NCBI GenBank assembly: GCA_964510055.1
Contig: CAZDZY010000016.1
Location: 1-38,938, forward strand
DNA from: DTFZ01 sp964510055
Lineage (GTDB): Bacteria > Bacillota > Clostridia > Christensenellales > SZUA-584
Length of the DNA stretch: 38,938 nucleotides
Reading direction: 5' to 3'
Each line of letters starts with the position of its first letter. The stretch's first letter is position 1. The translations under genes were made by a program, and so were the position numbers. Positions 6,984 through 15,628 of this stretch are shown piece after piece. The notes under the pieces are model-generated. The model ran no database searches. It was not told where the DNA came from and saw nothing but the letters and a program-made list of their open reading frames with translations.

Positions 6984-7817
6984 TCAATTGCAATTTTCCA
7001 GTTCTTTTTCAGCCGCCTCTATCGCCGCATCGCTCTGCTCTTTTGAAAATGTCATATGATGGTTGAATAGGACGCCCTCCGCATAAGTGCAGCCTTTGCC
7101 TTTTATTGTGTCGAGTACGATCGCCGACGGCCTTTCGCTTTCTTTCTTCGCGTCCTCGATTGCGTTGTATATGGCTTCGACGTTATGTCCGTCAACTTCC
7201 TGCACGTTCCAGCCGAAACTCTCAAACTTTGCGGCAACATCCCCCACGTCCATTATATCTTTTGTGTATCCGTCAAGCTGCTGTTTGTTTCTATCTACGA
7301 ACACGATGAGCCGGTTCAGTTTGAAGTGGTGCGCAAACAGCGCCCCTTCCCAGACCTGCCCTTCGTCAAGCTCGCCGTCGCCGAGTATAAGGTATGTATA
7401 ATTTGTTTTCTTGTCCGTTTTGTGCCCGAGTGCAACGCCTATAGCCGTACTCATTCCCTGGCCTAATGACCCGGTGGTCATATCTATCCCCGGCGTCCTG
7501 TTCCGGTCGCAGTGGCTGGGAAGGTTGGTGCCGCCCTGATTAAGCGTCAGCAGCATTTCAAGCGGGAAATATCCCTTCAACGCCAGCGTAGCGTAAAGCG
7601 CTGGCCCGGCATGCCCTTTAGACATCACGAGCCAATCCCGCTCTTCCCAGCGCGGATTTTTCGGGTCTATTTTCATTACCCCGCCGTATAAGACAGCAAG
7701 CGTTTCTATTATGCTCATTGCTCCGCCTACATGACCAAACCCCAGGTTCTTAAACTCTTTCAGACTCTCAAGCCGTATCTCTGCGGCAAATCTTTTAAAT
7801 TCTTTTATATCAGACAT
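6984..7817 (-). CDS. Transketolase, N-terminal (thiamine diphosphate) subunit
   Basis: The protein has 277 aa with a strong AGGAGGT site. It contains GFGHVGGAMSIIE, SKGHAGPALYA, MTTGSLGQGMSTAIG and the thiamine diphosphate motif GDGELDEGQ (146-) with the closing Asn at 177 (VDRNKQQ). It forms the active enzyme with the following C-terminal subunit. It follows the E3 gene by 29 bp and looks like part of the same transcript. Related split proteins can act on sulfo-sugars or other ketoses, so the physiological substrate is open. Confidence 0.88.
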   Translation of the reverse strand: MSDIKEFKRFAAEIRLESLKEFKNLGFGHVGGAMSIIETLAVLYGGVMKIDPKNPRWEERDWLVMSKGHAGPALYATLALKGYFPLEMLLTLNQGGTNLPSHCDRNRTPGIDMTTGSLGQGMSTAIGVALGHKTDKKTNYTYLILGDGELDEGQVWEGALFAHHFKLNRLIVFVDRNKQQLDGYTKDIMDVGDVAAKFESFGWNVQEVDGHNVEAIYNAIEDAKKESERPSAIVLDTIKGKGCTYAEGVLFNHHMTFSKEQSDAAIEAAEKELENCN

Positions 7818-7846
7818 TTTTACCTCCTAAGATTCGTTAAAACAGC

Positions 7847-9214
7847 TTAAGACTTGTTGACGCTCATCCCTGCCGCGTCGCAAGCCGCTTCAAATATCAT
7901 TTCCGATACGCTCGGATGCGGATGTATCGTGTTTCTTAATTCATCTACAGTTCCTTCCGACCGCATGACGGCGCATATCTCCCCGATGATATCCGTTGCC
8001 CTCGGAGCTATGATGTGGCATCCTAAAATCTCTCCGGTACTTTGTTCGGTTAATATTTTGACTACGCCCTCTTTTTCATCCATTATCTTTGAGCGGCTGT
8101 TTCCGGCAACATAAAAGCGACCGGTTTTAAAATTCAATCCTTTTTCTTTTGCCTGTATCTCAGTAAGTCCTACAGACGCTATCTCCGGATGCGTATATAC
8201 ACATGACGGCACTATTTTATAATCCATCTTGATATACTCCCCGGCGATATTATGAGCCGCGACTATGCCCTCAGCGGATGCGGCATGCGCCAGCTGTATC
8301 CTGCCGGTAACATCCCCGATCGCATAAATACCCGGTATGCCTGTTCTCATATACTCGTCAGTTTTTATATATCCGCGTTCGGTTTCAAGCCCTATATTGT
8401 TTAATTTCAATTCATCTGTCAGAGGCTTCCTGCCTATGGCTACAAGACACAATTCCCCTTTTACGCTTTTCTCCCCGTTTTGTTCAAAATATACTACCGG
8501 GCCCGGTTCTATCCTGGTTACTTTAGCGTTTGTGAAAATTTCGATCCCTTCTTTTAGGAGCTTTTTCCGGATCAGCCCGTTTATCTCGGCGTCAAAATTC
8601 GATAGTATGTCGGGCAAGGCTTCCACAATGACTACTTTTGTGCCAAGAGCGTTGAACAGCGTCGCGAACTCAATCCCTATGACCCCTCCGCCGATGATAA
8701 CTATACTCTTCGGGCATTCCGATAACGACAGCGCTCTGTCGGAATCGATAACTCCTTCGCTGTTTATGCCGGGAAGCGGTATTTTTGCGGGGTAAGAGCC
8801 TGTGGCGATTATAATATTATCTGAGCAGATCTCTTTTTCATCGATCAATAACGTATTTTTATCACGGAAAGACGCGGTTCCAAAATACACGTCTACTCCG
8901 GCGTTTTTCTCCAGCCCCGCTATTCCTTTTCTCAGCATGCTTATTGTTTGATCTTTTTTGTCTGCAATTTTTTTATAATCAAAGCTTATTTCTTTTGCGG
9001 TTACCCCGAATTTCCCGGCTTCTTTAACAGTTTTAAAAACTTCAGCGCTCTGAAGAAGGGATTTTGTTGGTATGCAGCCGCGGTTTAAGCACGTCCCGCC
9101 AAGGTCGCGTTTCTCTATCATCGCTGTCTTTTTTCCTAGTTGAGAAAGCCGTATCGCAGCCGTATATCCGCCTGGCCCGCCGCCTATAACGGCGGCATCA
9201 TATTTCTCTGTCAT
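7847..9214 (-). CDS. lpdA: Dihydrolipoyl dehydrogenase (E3)
   Basis: The protein has 455 aa. It reoxidises dihydrolipoamide on E2 with NAD. Motifs: AAVIGGGPGGYTAAIR (FAD), GGTCLNRGCIPTK with the redox pair Cys42/Cys47, IIIATGSYP, VIIGGGVIGIEFA (NAD), IYAIGDVTGRIQLAH, and the C-terminal HPHPSVSE with the active-site His and Glu. There is no N-terminal lipoyl domain. The site AAGGAAG supports the start. It is separated from E2 by a lipoprotein gene, which is unusual for these operons. Confidence 0.93.
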   Translation of the reverse strand: MTEKYDAAVIGGGPGGYTAAIRLSQLGKKTAMIEKRDLGGTCLNRGCIPTKSLLQSAEVFKTVKEAGKFGVTAKEISFDYKKIADKKDQTISMLRKGIAGLEKNAGVDVYFGTASFRDKNTLLIDEKEICSDNIIIATGSYPAKIPLPGINSEGVIDSDRALSLSECPKSIVIIGGGVIGIEFATLFNALGTKVVIVEALPDILSNFDAEINGLIRKKLLKEGIEIFTNAKVTRIEPGPVVYFEQNGEKSVKGELCLVAIGRKPLTDELKLNNIGLETERGYIKTDEYMRTGIPGIYAIGDVTGRIQLAHAASAEGIVAAHNIAGEYIKMDYKIVPSCVYTHPEIASVGLTEIQAKEKGLNFKTGRFYVAGNSRSKIMDEKEGVVKILTEQSTGEILGCHIIAPRATDIIGEICAVMRSEGTVDELRNTIHPHPSVSEMIFEAACDAAGMSVNKS

Positions 9215-9261
9215 TTGTTCTTCCTTTGCATTTGTTTTATTGTAACGGTTCGTGGTAACTG

Positions 9262-9762
9262 CTACTTTTCATCGCCCGATACAGTATCGTATGGCCAGCT
9301 GTTTATGCCGCCGAAATCGTAGATATTCGTGTATCCGATAGAGGCAAGCTTCTGTGCCGCGGCGTTACTGCGCTTTCCGGACGCACAATAGACCAGGATG
9401 ACCGCGTTAAGGTCCGGCAGTTCCTTCGGCATCTTATCCGTAATAGTATCCAAAGGAATCAGTACCGCTCCTTTTATATGCTTTTCCTGATATTCGTTTT
9501 GATTCCGAACGTCCACAATGACTGCGTCCTTGTTCTCATCCATCATGCTTTTTGCTTCTTCGGCAGTTATTCTCTTAAACCCTGCGCCGTCAGACGGAGA
9601 CGTCTGCGCATCCGCGGACACCTGCGCGGATAAAGACTGCTGCGGGCCGGGCGCCAAGGCTGTCGGTTCTGCCGAAACGTATTCGCTCTGAGCCGCGCAG
9701 GAACACATCAACATTAAAGCCGCCGCTAGAAACAACATAAAAATCGTTTTGACCGGTTTCAT
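9262..9762 (-). CDS. Rhodanese-domain lipoprotein
   Basis: The protein has 166 aa from Met at 9762, which has AAAGGGGG upstream; a longer frame without a good site starts at 9822. The signal peptide KPVKTIFMLFLAAALMLMCSC ends in a lipobox-like MCSC, followed by a low-complexity Ala/Ser/Pro linker. The rhodanese domain is about residues 58-160: AVIVDVRNQNEYQEKHIKGAVLIP, the active-site loop YCASGKRS with its Cys, and a C-terminal GGINSWPY. It would sit outside the membrane and carry or transfer sulfane sulfur. Its place between E2 and E3 is odd, since cytoplasmic lipoyl enzymes have no obvious need for it. Confidence 0.85.
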   Translation of the reverse strand: MKPVKTIFMLFLAAALMLMCSCAAQSEYVSAEPTALAPGPQQSLSAQVSADAQTSPSDGAGFKRITAEEAKSMMDENKDAVIVDVRNQNEYQEKHIKGAVLIPLDTITDKMPKELPDLNAVILVYCASGKRSNAAAQKLASIGYTNIYDFGGINSWPYDTVSGDEK

Positions 9763-9828
9763 AAAGATACCCCCTTTAAAGTAAGAATTCTTTGTGTCCT
9801 TACCGTATAATTGCGGATGCACTTTCCA

Positions 9829-11067
9829 TTACAGCATCATATACGGATTTTCAAGGTATTCTCTTACGCTTGCGGTAAATTTAGCCGCCGTTGCCCCGTC
9901 TACAACCCTGTGGTCATATGTAAGCGTTATCAGCATCGCCGGCCTTATTTCTATACGGCCTTCTACTGCGGCCGGTATATTTTTTACAGCCCCTACCGCC
10001 AGTATGCCTGTTTCGGGCGGATTCAGTATCGCAGTAAAAGAGTCTATTTTAAACATGCCCATATTGGATACGGTAAAACTGCCTCCCGTGCATTCGTCAG
10101 GCGTTATCGCGCCGCTTTTTGCTTTCTGTGCCAGCTCGCTTACTCTTTGAGATATCTGTTCGAGGCTCAGAGTATGAGCGTTTTTAATAACGGGAACGAT
10201 AAGCCCTTCGTCGAGTGCCACTGCGACACCCATATTCACGTAATACTTTTGCAGTATGCCGTTATCCGTCCATTCGGAATTAACTTCAGGGTGATCGATA
10301 AGCGCTTTGCACACCGCCTTTAAGACAAGCTCTGTAAATGATATTTTTTTACCCGAGCTTTTGAACCGGGCTCTTGCGCGTTCGCATTCGCTCATATCTA
10401 CCTGGACCTGAACGGTCGCCTGAGCGGTATTAGCAAGGCTTTCGTGCATCTTTTTTGCTATAGACCTTCTCATTCCGGTCAACGGTACAAGCCTTTCGTT
10501 CTTAGTCTCGGCCGGGATCTGCGCCAGCACGTCGTCCCTTGTTATCTTCCCCCTCGGGCCTGTCCCTGTAAGTTTGGAGATATCGACCCCCTCAATGTCC
10601 GCGGCCTTTTTTGCAAGCGGAGTAGCCAACGTTCTTTTCTCCATATAAGCGGTTACGTCTTTCTCTACTATCATTCCTTCAGGGCCGCTGGCTGTTAAAT
10701 TTTCAATATCTATATTGTTTCCCTGCGCAAGGTTCTTTGCCCTGGGTGAAATAAGCACCCTGCTTTTCTCTTCTTTCAACGGCTCGTTATTATTCGAGCC
10801 TTCGCTTAAGAACGCCGAGATATCTTCGCCAGCGTCGCCTATCACCGCTATCGTTTCGGTTATCGGTACGGTCTCTCCCTCTTCTTTGATGATCTTAAGC
10901 AGCGTGCCGCTTGCCGGAGAATCTATAGTTATGGTGAGTTTATCCGTCTCCATCTCAAACAGCGGTTCGTCTTTAATCGCTTTTCCGCCCTCCTTGACAA
11001 GCCACGAAGTGATCGTTCCCTCGGTCATTTGCAGCCCCTGTTTAGGCATGATAACTTTTATCGCCAT
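9829..11067 (-). CDS. Dihydrolipoamide acyltransferase (E2), acetoin/pyruvate dehydrogenase type
   Basis: The protein has 412 aa. A lipoyl domain (1-78) carries the lipoylation site METDKLT (Lys43). Then come two E3/E1-binding domains, one at about 103-140 (VLISPRAKNLAQ...) and one at about 146-183 (ATPLAKKAADIEGVDISKLTGTGPRGKI). The catalytic domain ends with YDHRVVDG (His386, Asp390). Two binding domains is more than most bacterial E2 chains have. It transfers the acyl group from lipoamide to CoA. It lies 9 bp after E1beta, with GGAGA at the start. Lipoate synthesis or ligase genes are not in the window. Confidence 0.9.
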   Translation of the reverse strand: MAIKVIMPKQGLQMTEGTITSWLVKEGGKAIKDEPLFEMETDKLTITIDSPASGTLLKIIKEEGETVPITETIAVIGDAGEDISAFLSEGSNNNEPLKEEKSRVLISPRAKNLAQGNNIDIENLTASGPEGMIVEKDVTAYMEKRTLATPLAKKAADIEGVDISKLTGTGPRGKITRDDVLAQIPAETKNERLVPLTGMRRSIAKKMHESLANTAQATVQVQVDMSECERARARFKSSGKKISFTELVLKAVCKALIDHPEVNSEWTDNGILQKYYVNMGVAVALDEGLIVPVIKNAHTLSLEQISQRVSELAQKAKSGAITPDECTGGSFTVSNMGMFKIDSFTAILNPPETGILAVGAVKNIPAAVEGRIEIRPAMLITLTYDHRVVDGATAAKFTASVREYLENPYMML

Positions 11068-11076
11068 AATTATCTC

Positions 11077-12057
11077 CTATCTGTAAAGCGTCCTCTTTAC
11101 CGCCGCCTTTATGTCTTCCTTTTGCGGCACAACCGCGTTCTCCAGCCCCAGGTTAAATGGCAGCGTGCACATTTTTGCGCCGATCCTTTCGGGCGGGGCG
11201 TCGAGATATGCAAAAGCCTGCTCGACTACCGCTGCCGCTATTTCGGCGCTCATGCCCATCGTTCTGTGCGCTTCGTGAACTATGACCAGCCGCCCTGTCT
11301 TTTTTACGGATTCGACGATAGTATCTGTATCGAGGGGCACTATAGTCCTCGGGTCAATCACTTCGCAAGAGATGCCTTCGGCTTCCAGTTCCTCCGCGGC
11401 TTCCATTGTGCGGTTTACGTACAGCAGGTTGCATACGACTGTCGCGTCTTTCCCCGGCCTCACTACATTGGCCTTTCCGAAGGGAATTGAGAACTCCGGG
11501 TCGTCCGGTACCTCTCCCTTTACCGGGTACAACGCCTTGTGCTCAAAAAACATGACCGGGTTGTCGTCCCTTATGGCTGTTCTTAAAAGCCCTGCCGCAT
11601 CCCTTGCTGACGACGGACATGCCACTTTCAGCCCCGGGATATGCATGAATAAAGCCTCGACAGATTGGGAATGCTGCCCCGCGTTGCCTCTTCCGATCCC
11701 CTGCTGGCCTCTCACCACCAACGGCACTTTTGCTTTCCCCCCGAACATATACCTTATTTTTGCCGCCTGGTTAAGCAGTTGGTCCATAGCGAGATATGCG
11801 AAATCCATATACATGAGTTCAACGACGGGCCTTAAGCCGGCGCATGCCGCGCCTACTCCCGCTCCAACGATCCCGTTTTCCGATATGGGAGTGTTGCGGA
11901 CCCTCTTCTCCCCGAATTGCTCAACGAGCCCTCTTGTGCAGCCGAATATACCGCCTTGCTCGGCGATATCCTCTCCCATTAGAAACACTTTTTCATCGCG
12001 TTCCATCTCCTGCGCAAGAACATCGTGAATTGCCTTTGCGTATGTCTTTATTGCCAT
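11077..12057 (-). CDS. Dehydrogenase E1 component, beta subunit (acetoin/pyruvate type)
   Basis: The protein has 326 aa, normal for this family. Visible motifs: LMGEDIAEQGGIFGCTRGL, NTPISENGIVGAGVGAA with the conserved Glu that activates thiamine diphosphate, VELMYMDFAYLAMDQ, GQHSQSVEALF, and VIDPRTIVPLD in the C-terminal transketolase-like domain. It pairs with the alpha subunit three bases upstream. Acetoin dehydrogenase, pyruvate dehydrogenase and branched-chain oxoacid E1 cannot be separated by eye. The overall look is closest to acetoin dehydrogenase (AcoB). Confidence 0.9.
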   Translation of the reverse strand: MAIKTYAKAIHDVLAQEMERDEKVFLMGEDIAEQGGIFGCTRGLVEQFGEKRVRNTPISENGIVGAGVGAACAGLRPVVELMYMDFAYLAMDQLLNQAAKIRYMFGGKAKVPLVVRGQQGIGRGNAGQHSQSVEALFMHIPGLKVACPSSARDAAGLLRTAIRDDNPVMFFEHKALYPVKGEVPDDPEFSIPFGKANVVRPGKDATVVCNLLYVNRTMEAAEELEAEGISCEVIDPRTIVPLDTDTIVESVKKTGRLVIVHEAHRTMGMSAEIAAAVVEQAFAYLDAPPERIGAKMCTLPFNLGLENAVVPQKEDIKAAVKRTLYR

Positions 12058-12060
12058 CGT

Positions 12061-13041
12061 TTAAGCCTCCTTTTCCGGTATGTAATAAACATCGTCCATA
12101 ACGTTTGCAGGATTGGGCTCGGGACTGCCTTGCGCAAACGCGACTGCTTCTTCTACGTCAGCAAGCGCTTTTTTCTCAATTGCCTCAAGTTCCTGCTCAG
12201 TTGCTATACCATCCTTGAGCATTTTAGCCTTCATCCTTTTTATAGGGCACTTCTTCATCCATTCCTTCACGTCGTCACGGGTACGATATACCTCCGGATC
12301 TCCCGTCCAATGCCCTCTCCACCGGTAGGTCTTTGCTTCTATAAGGGTCGGCCCTTCTCCGTCCTTCGCCCGCTTTATCGCCTTTTCCATTGCTTTGTTG
12401 ATATCGTAGACGTCGTTGCCGTCTACTTTTTCGCCGGGTATGCCGTAAGCCGTTCCCCTGACGCTTATATCTTTTACCGAGGTGCTCTGCCTGGTCGGAA
12501 CGGATATTGCGAACTGGTTGTTTTCACACACAAATATAACCGGCAGCTTCCAGACCGAAGCCAGATTGACGCTCTCGTGGAACGTCCCCTGATTTGCAGC
12601 CCCGTCTCCGAAAAATGCAACGGTCACATTTTTCTTACCGAGATAATTTTGCGCAAGCGCTCCGCCAACCGAAATCGGTATGCCTCCGCCTACAATCGCG
12701 TTGGCGCCCAGGTTTCCTTTTTTAAGATCCGCTATGTGCATTGAACCGCCTCTTCCATGGCAGAAGCCCGTTTCTTTTCCCATAAGCTCAGCCATAGCCG
12801 ATTTCAGATCTCCGCTCTTGGCTATCCCGTGTCCATGCCCCCGGTGAGTGCTCGTAATATAGTCGTCATCACTGAGCAGCGAACAGACGGCGGCCGCTAC
12901 GGCTTCTTCTCCCGTATACAGGTGCACTGATCCCCGAAGTATATTTTGTACAAAAAGCTCATAAGCTTTTTCTTCAAAACACCTTATTTCGTTCATTACC
13001 CTGTATATCCATATTTGCCTGTCCTTACTGATTTCCGACAT
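12061..13041 (-). CDS. Dehydrogenase E1 component, alpha subunit (acetoin/pyruvate type)
   Basis: The protein has 326 aa. STHRGHGHGIAKSGD and GFCHGRGGSMHIAD are the typical AcoA/PdhA segments, and the thiamine diphosphate motif is FFGDGAANQG (GDG at 145-147) closing at ENN (174-175). Site AAGGAGGA gives a firm start. It would decarboxylate a 2-oxoacid or cleave acetoin, passing the acyl group to lipoyl-E2. It is the first gene of the E1alpha-E1beta-E2-E3 set and lies 33 bp after a broken gene. I see no separate promoter, so it may be reached by read-through from the GntR-controlled promoter at 18.4 kb. Confidence 0.9.
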   Translation of the reverse strand: MSEISKDRQIWIYRVMNEIRCFEEKAYELFVQNILRGSVHLYTGEEAVAAAVCSLLSDDDYITSTHRGHGHGIAKSGDLKSAMAELMGKETGFCHGRGGSMHIADLKKGNLGANAIVGGGIPISVGGALAQNYLGKKNVTVAFFGDGAANQGTFHESVNLASVWKLPVIFVCENNQFAISVPTRQSTSVKDISVRGTAYGIPGEKVDGNDVYDINKAMEKAIKRAKDGEGPTLIEAKTYRWRGHWTGDPEVYRTRDDVKEWMKKCPIKRMKAKMLKDGIATEQELEAIEKKALADVEEAVAFAQGSPEPNPANVMDDVYYIPEKEA

Positions 13042-13073
13042 TTCTTCCTCCTTTGATGATTTAAATCACATAT

Positions 13074-13240
13074 TCAGGATTCGCTGGAATCCCTTATTGC
13101 TTTACTGAGTAATTTATTAGCATATTCGATCATGCTGTCGTTGTTGAATCCGTCAAGCTCCAAAGCATTTATGCCCCTTTACAAATAATGTCGTTCACCC
13201 ATTTCGCCCGAAAAAACAAGTTGTTGCTCAGTGTTGTCAT
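13074..13240 (-). pseudogene. Frameshifted small gene downstream of the binding protein
   Basis: The ATG at 13240 overlaps the binding-protein stop as ATGA, exactly as the other genes of this operon are joined. The frame reads MTTLSNNLFFRAKWVNDIICKGA and stops at 13169. The next frame continues in protein-like fashion from 13175 (GINALELDGFNND...SMIEYANKLL...) to a stop at 13074. One shift inside the GGGG run (about 13174-13177) would join them into about 55 aa. I read it as a broken, probably truncated fifth gene of the transporter operon. The family is not recognised. A sequencing error in the G run is possible. Confidence 0.55.
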
Positions 13241-14262
13241 TTAACGCCCAGTTGTTCCAAAGTAACATCGGCATCGTAGGCTATACGGCAGTATTCTTTG
13301 GCCAGATTTATAACATCCTCAACCGATACGGCTTCCGGGTGCATCTTGCAGGCCATATAATATGCCCCCAGAACTGAGCTGAAAGTAGGGCTGTCCCACC
13401 CTTCGACGCTTGAAGGCATACCGAATACCTTATCAGTCCCAAGGATATTGTTCCAGTTGCTGTCGGTAAACAAGCTTTCCGGGACCAAATCGCCGCCTGA
13501 CGATATGAACATAAAGTCAGGTTTATACGTATAAAGTTGTTCCATGGATATCTTGGCCCAATATGCCTCTTCGATATCTTCCGTGACCAGCGTCCCGCCG
13601 GCAGCGCGTATCATCTCTGATTGAAACATCTTCGGCGTGAGCGCGTTCAATGGGTCGGAAGAGGAGCACATATATACTTTCTTTTTCTCCGTCCCGCTTG
13701 TTTTCTGTTCGAGCTCCTTCCATTTGTCATTGAACCATTTGGTCAGCTTATCGGCTTTATCCGAAGTCCCGGTTGCCTTTCCCAGTATCCCCGCAACATA
13801 GAGAAAATCATTTAAAGCTTCCGGTTTGACCACTATTGCAGGTATGCCGGCCTGTTCAATTTTTTTCGCGGTTTCAGCCTGCTGATAAGGCAATATAACG
13901 AGGTCAGGATCAAGCGACAGTACTGTTTCAACGTTGACCGCTTTTGCCGTTCCCACATCTGAAACGGAAAGGAGATTTGGGGCAAAGTTACGGTAAACGG
14001 GCCGCGTATCCGCTTTCGACTCGACTCCTACGATTTTGTCCTTAAGTCCGAGGTTAACGAGCATATATGTGGATATGTAATATCCGGATACCAGCCTTTC
14101 CGGCATTTTGTTTATTGTTACCTGCCTGCCCATTGAGTCGGTAATAACAACAGGATAATTCGCATTCGCCTCCATGCTCTTCGCCGTATTTTCATTTCTG
14201 ACACAACCGATAATACTCACCAGTATTAAGGCTGCAACGATAATCAATAATACTTTTTTCAT
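13237..14262 (-). CDS. ABC transporter substrate-binding lipoprotein, FecB/BtuF family
   Basis: The protein has 341 aa. The signal peptide ends in a lipobox (LVSIIGC), so it is a lipoprotein. The mature part is the helical-backbone binding fold: VVITDSMGRQVTINKMPERLVS, then VLSLDPDLVILPYQQAETAKKIEQAGIPAIVV, and a C-terminal lobe with YKPDFMFISSGG. The family binds iron chelates, cobalamin, and in some cases molybdate or tungstate (MolA of Haemophilus). It is joined by ATGA to a MocA-like gene, and a molybdenum hydroxylase lies in the same island, so molybdate is my preferred ligand. The sequence alone does not prove it. Confidence 0.88.
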   Translation of the reverse strand: MKKVLLIIVAALILVSIIGCVRNENTAKSMEANANYPVVITDSMGRQVTINKMPERLVSGYYISTYMLVNLGLKDKIVGVESKADTRPVYRNFAPNLLSVSDVGTAKAVNVETVLSLDPDLVILPYQQAETAKKIEQAGIPAIVVKPEALNDFLYVAGILGKATGTSDKADKLTKWFNDKWKELEQKTSGTEKKKVYMCSSSDPLNALTPKMFQSEMIRAAGGTLVTEDIEEAYWAKISMEQLYTYKPDFMFISSGGDLVPESLFTDSNWNNILGTDKVFGMPSSVEGWDSPTFSSVLGAYYMACKMHPEAVSVEDVINLAKEYCRIAYDADVTLEQLGVK

Positions 14263-14858
14263 AAACCGGCACTTCTTCTTTCTATATAATCGATTGCTGT
14301 TCGCAAATCGTTTTCGTCGTCGATATCAAAAAGCTCCATTTCATTGTCCGCATAGATACAAACAACCTTTTCGGCATGTTTCTTTATGATATCCCTCGCC
14401 CCTTTATCCCCCTCGATGCCGAGAAGCTCCTTTTTGTAGATCCCCGGAAAAAACACCGGCAATCCGGACGTTTCACCATGTTTCGTTACGACAATACTGT
14501 CTTCGCTTTGTTCGGCCCTCTTTAACACGCCGGCTATCGTACCGCGGGCGATAAAAGGCTGGTCCCCCGCAAAGAAAGCGTAACCGCCAGTTTCTCCGGC
14601 ATTCAACAGGCCCAGTTTCAGCGACATGCTCTGGCCCGATTCAGCCATTGTGTTTTCCACAACTTTCATCCCGCGCTTTCTTGCAGCGTCTACGATCTCG
14701 CCAAACCGGGTCACCACAATAATTTCTTCGAATCCGCAGGCCAATACTGCATCAAGCACATATTCTATTACGCTGCTGCCGTTCAGCCTGTACAGCAGCT
14801 TATTCCCTGCAGCCCTTTCTGAAAAACCCGAAGCCATGATTATTGCCGAAATCTTCAT
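14259..14858 (-). CDS. mocA: MocA-like molybdenum cofactor cytidylyltransferase
   Basis: The protein has 199 aa. It is a nucleotidyltransferase with the N-terminal loop ISAIIMASGFSERAAGNKLLYRLNGSSVIEY, EEIIVVTRFGE, GQSMSLKLGL, FFAGDQPFI, and GLPVFFPGIYKKELLGIEGDKGARDII. This order fits the MocA/CoxI-associated branch that adds CMP to molybdopterin, making the dinucleotide cofactor of xanthine-dehydrogenase-type enzymes. Four-base overlaps join it to both neighbours. A cofactor enzyme placed inside an ABC importer operon suggests that the importer brings molybdate. A sugar-phosphate nucleotidyltransferase is the weaker alternative. Confidence 0.8.
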   Translation of the reverse strand: MKISAIIMASGFSERAAGNKLLYRLNGSSVIEYVLDAVLACGFEEIIVVTRFGEIVDAARKRGMKVVENTMAESGQSMSLKLGLLNAGETGGYAFFAGDQPFIARGTIAGVLKRAEQSEDSIVVTKHGETSGLPVFFPGIYKKELLGIEGDKGARDIIKKHAEKVVCIYADNEMELFDIDDENDLRTAIDYIERRSAGL

Positions 14859-15628
14859 AAAGCCGCCTCAAAATGCTCTTGCGTCGATAGCCTCACATTT
14901 TTATAGATCTCGCCCAGAGCGCTCTCGAGCTTTATGGAGAAATCCGGATCGCTTCTTTCAAGCGCCGCCGATATCTTTTTCTTATGAAGAAATACGACCC
15001 TGTCTGCAAATTTGAGCGCCGTATTCGGATCATGCATCGAGGCAAAAACCGTTGTTCCCTGAGAGGATAACTCTTTGAGCGTCTCCATTATCTTCTGTCT
15101 GTTTTCAATATCCAGATTGGAAACAGGCTCGTCCAGCAGCATTACGGGAGCCGACTGCATCATGCCCCTCGCTATTAAAGCCATCTGCCTTTCTCCCACG
15201 GAAAGAGTGCTGTAATCGGTTTGCATATATTCGTCGAGTCTCAGCTGTTTAATGATACTTTCGGCCTGCTTTATCTCGCATTTCGAAGGCTGCTGAAACA
15301 TTTTTTTCGATGCGGCGGCGCCCATCAGCACAAAGTCGAGAAGCGAATAACAGAAAACCGGCGTATGCGCCTGGGGAATGTAAGATACAAATTTTGAAAG
15401 TTCGGCACGCCCCATTTCCTTCTGCCTTTTCCCGAAAATCAATATCTCGCCTGACCTGTGTTGCAGGTTACCGCAGATCGTGCGAAGCAATGTTGTCTTC
15501 CCTGCCCCGTTGACGCCCATCAGCACTGTAAGATCGCCTTTTTTTATGGAAAACGATATGTCCTCCAGTATATTTCTTTTTCCCAGGCCGACCGATAAAT
15601 TCGAAATCTCCAAAGCCGCTATTTCCAT
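14855..15628 (-). CDS. ABC transporter ATPase, FecE/MolC type
   Basis: The protein has 257 aa. Walker A is GVNGAGKTTLLRTI, Q-loop YIPQAHTPVF, signature LSVGERQMALIARG, Walker B VMLLDEPVSNLD, and the switch His is ASMHD. It powers the importer formed with the FecCD permease and the binding lipoprotein. The start at 15628, with GAGAGGGG upstream, lies ten bases inside the permease gene, so the two are coupled. The YxxQ loop and SVGERQ signature fit the group of iron/cobalamin/molybdate importers. Confidence 0.9.
   Translation of the reverse strand: MEIAALEISNLSVGLGKRNILEDISFSIKKGDLTVLMGVNGAGKTTLLRTICGNLQHRSGEILIFGKRQKEMGRAELSKFVSYIPQAHTPVFCYSLLDFVLMGAAASKKMFQQPSKCEIKQAESIIKQLRLDEYMQTDYSTLSVGERQMALIARGMMQSAPVMLLDEPVSNLDIENRQKIMETLKELSSQGTTVFASMHDPNTALKFADRVVFLHKKKISAALERSDPDFSIKLESALGEIYKNVRLSTQEHFEAAL

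Noticed and set aside
13169..13185. Programmed -1 frameshift at AAAGGGG
   Set aside because: The run is not placed as X-XXY-YYZ relative to the zero frame (codons AAA GGG GCA). A plain indel or sequencing error is simpler.
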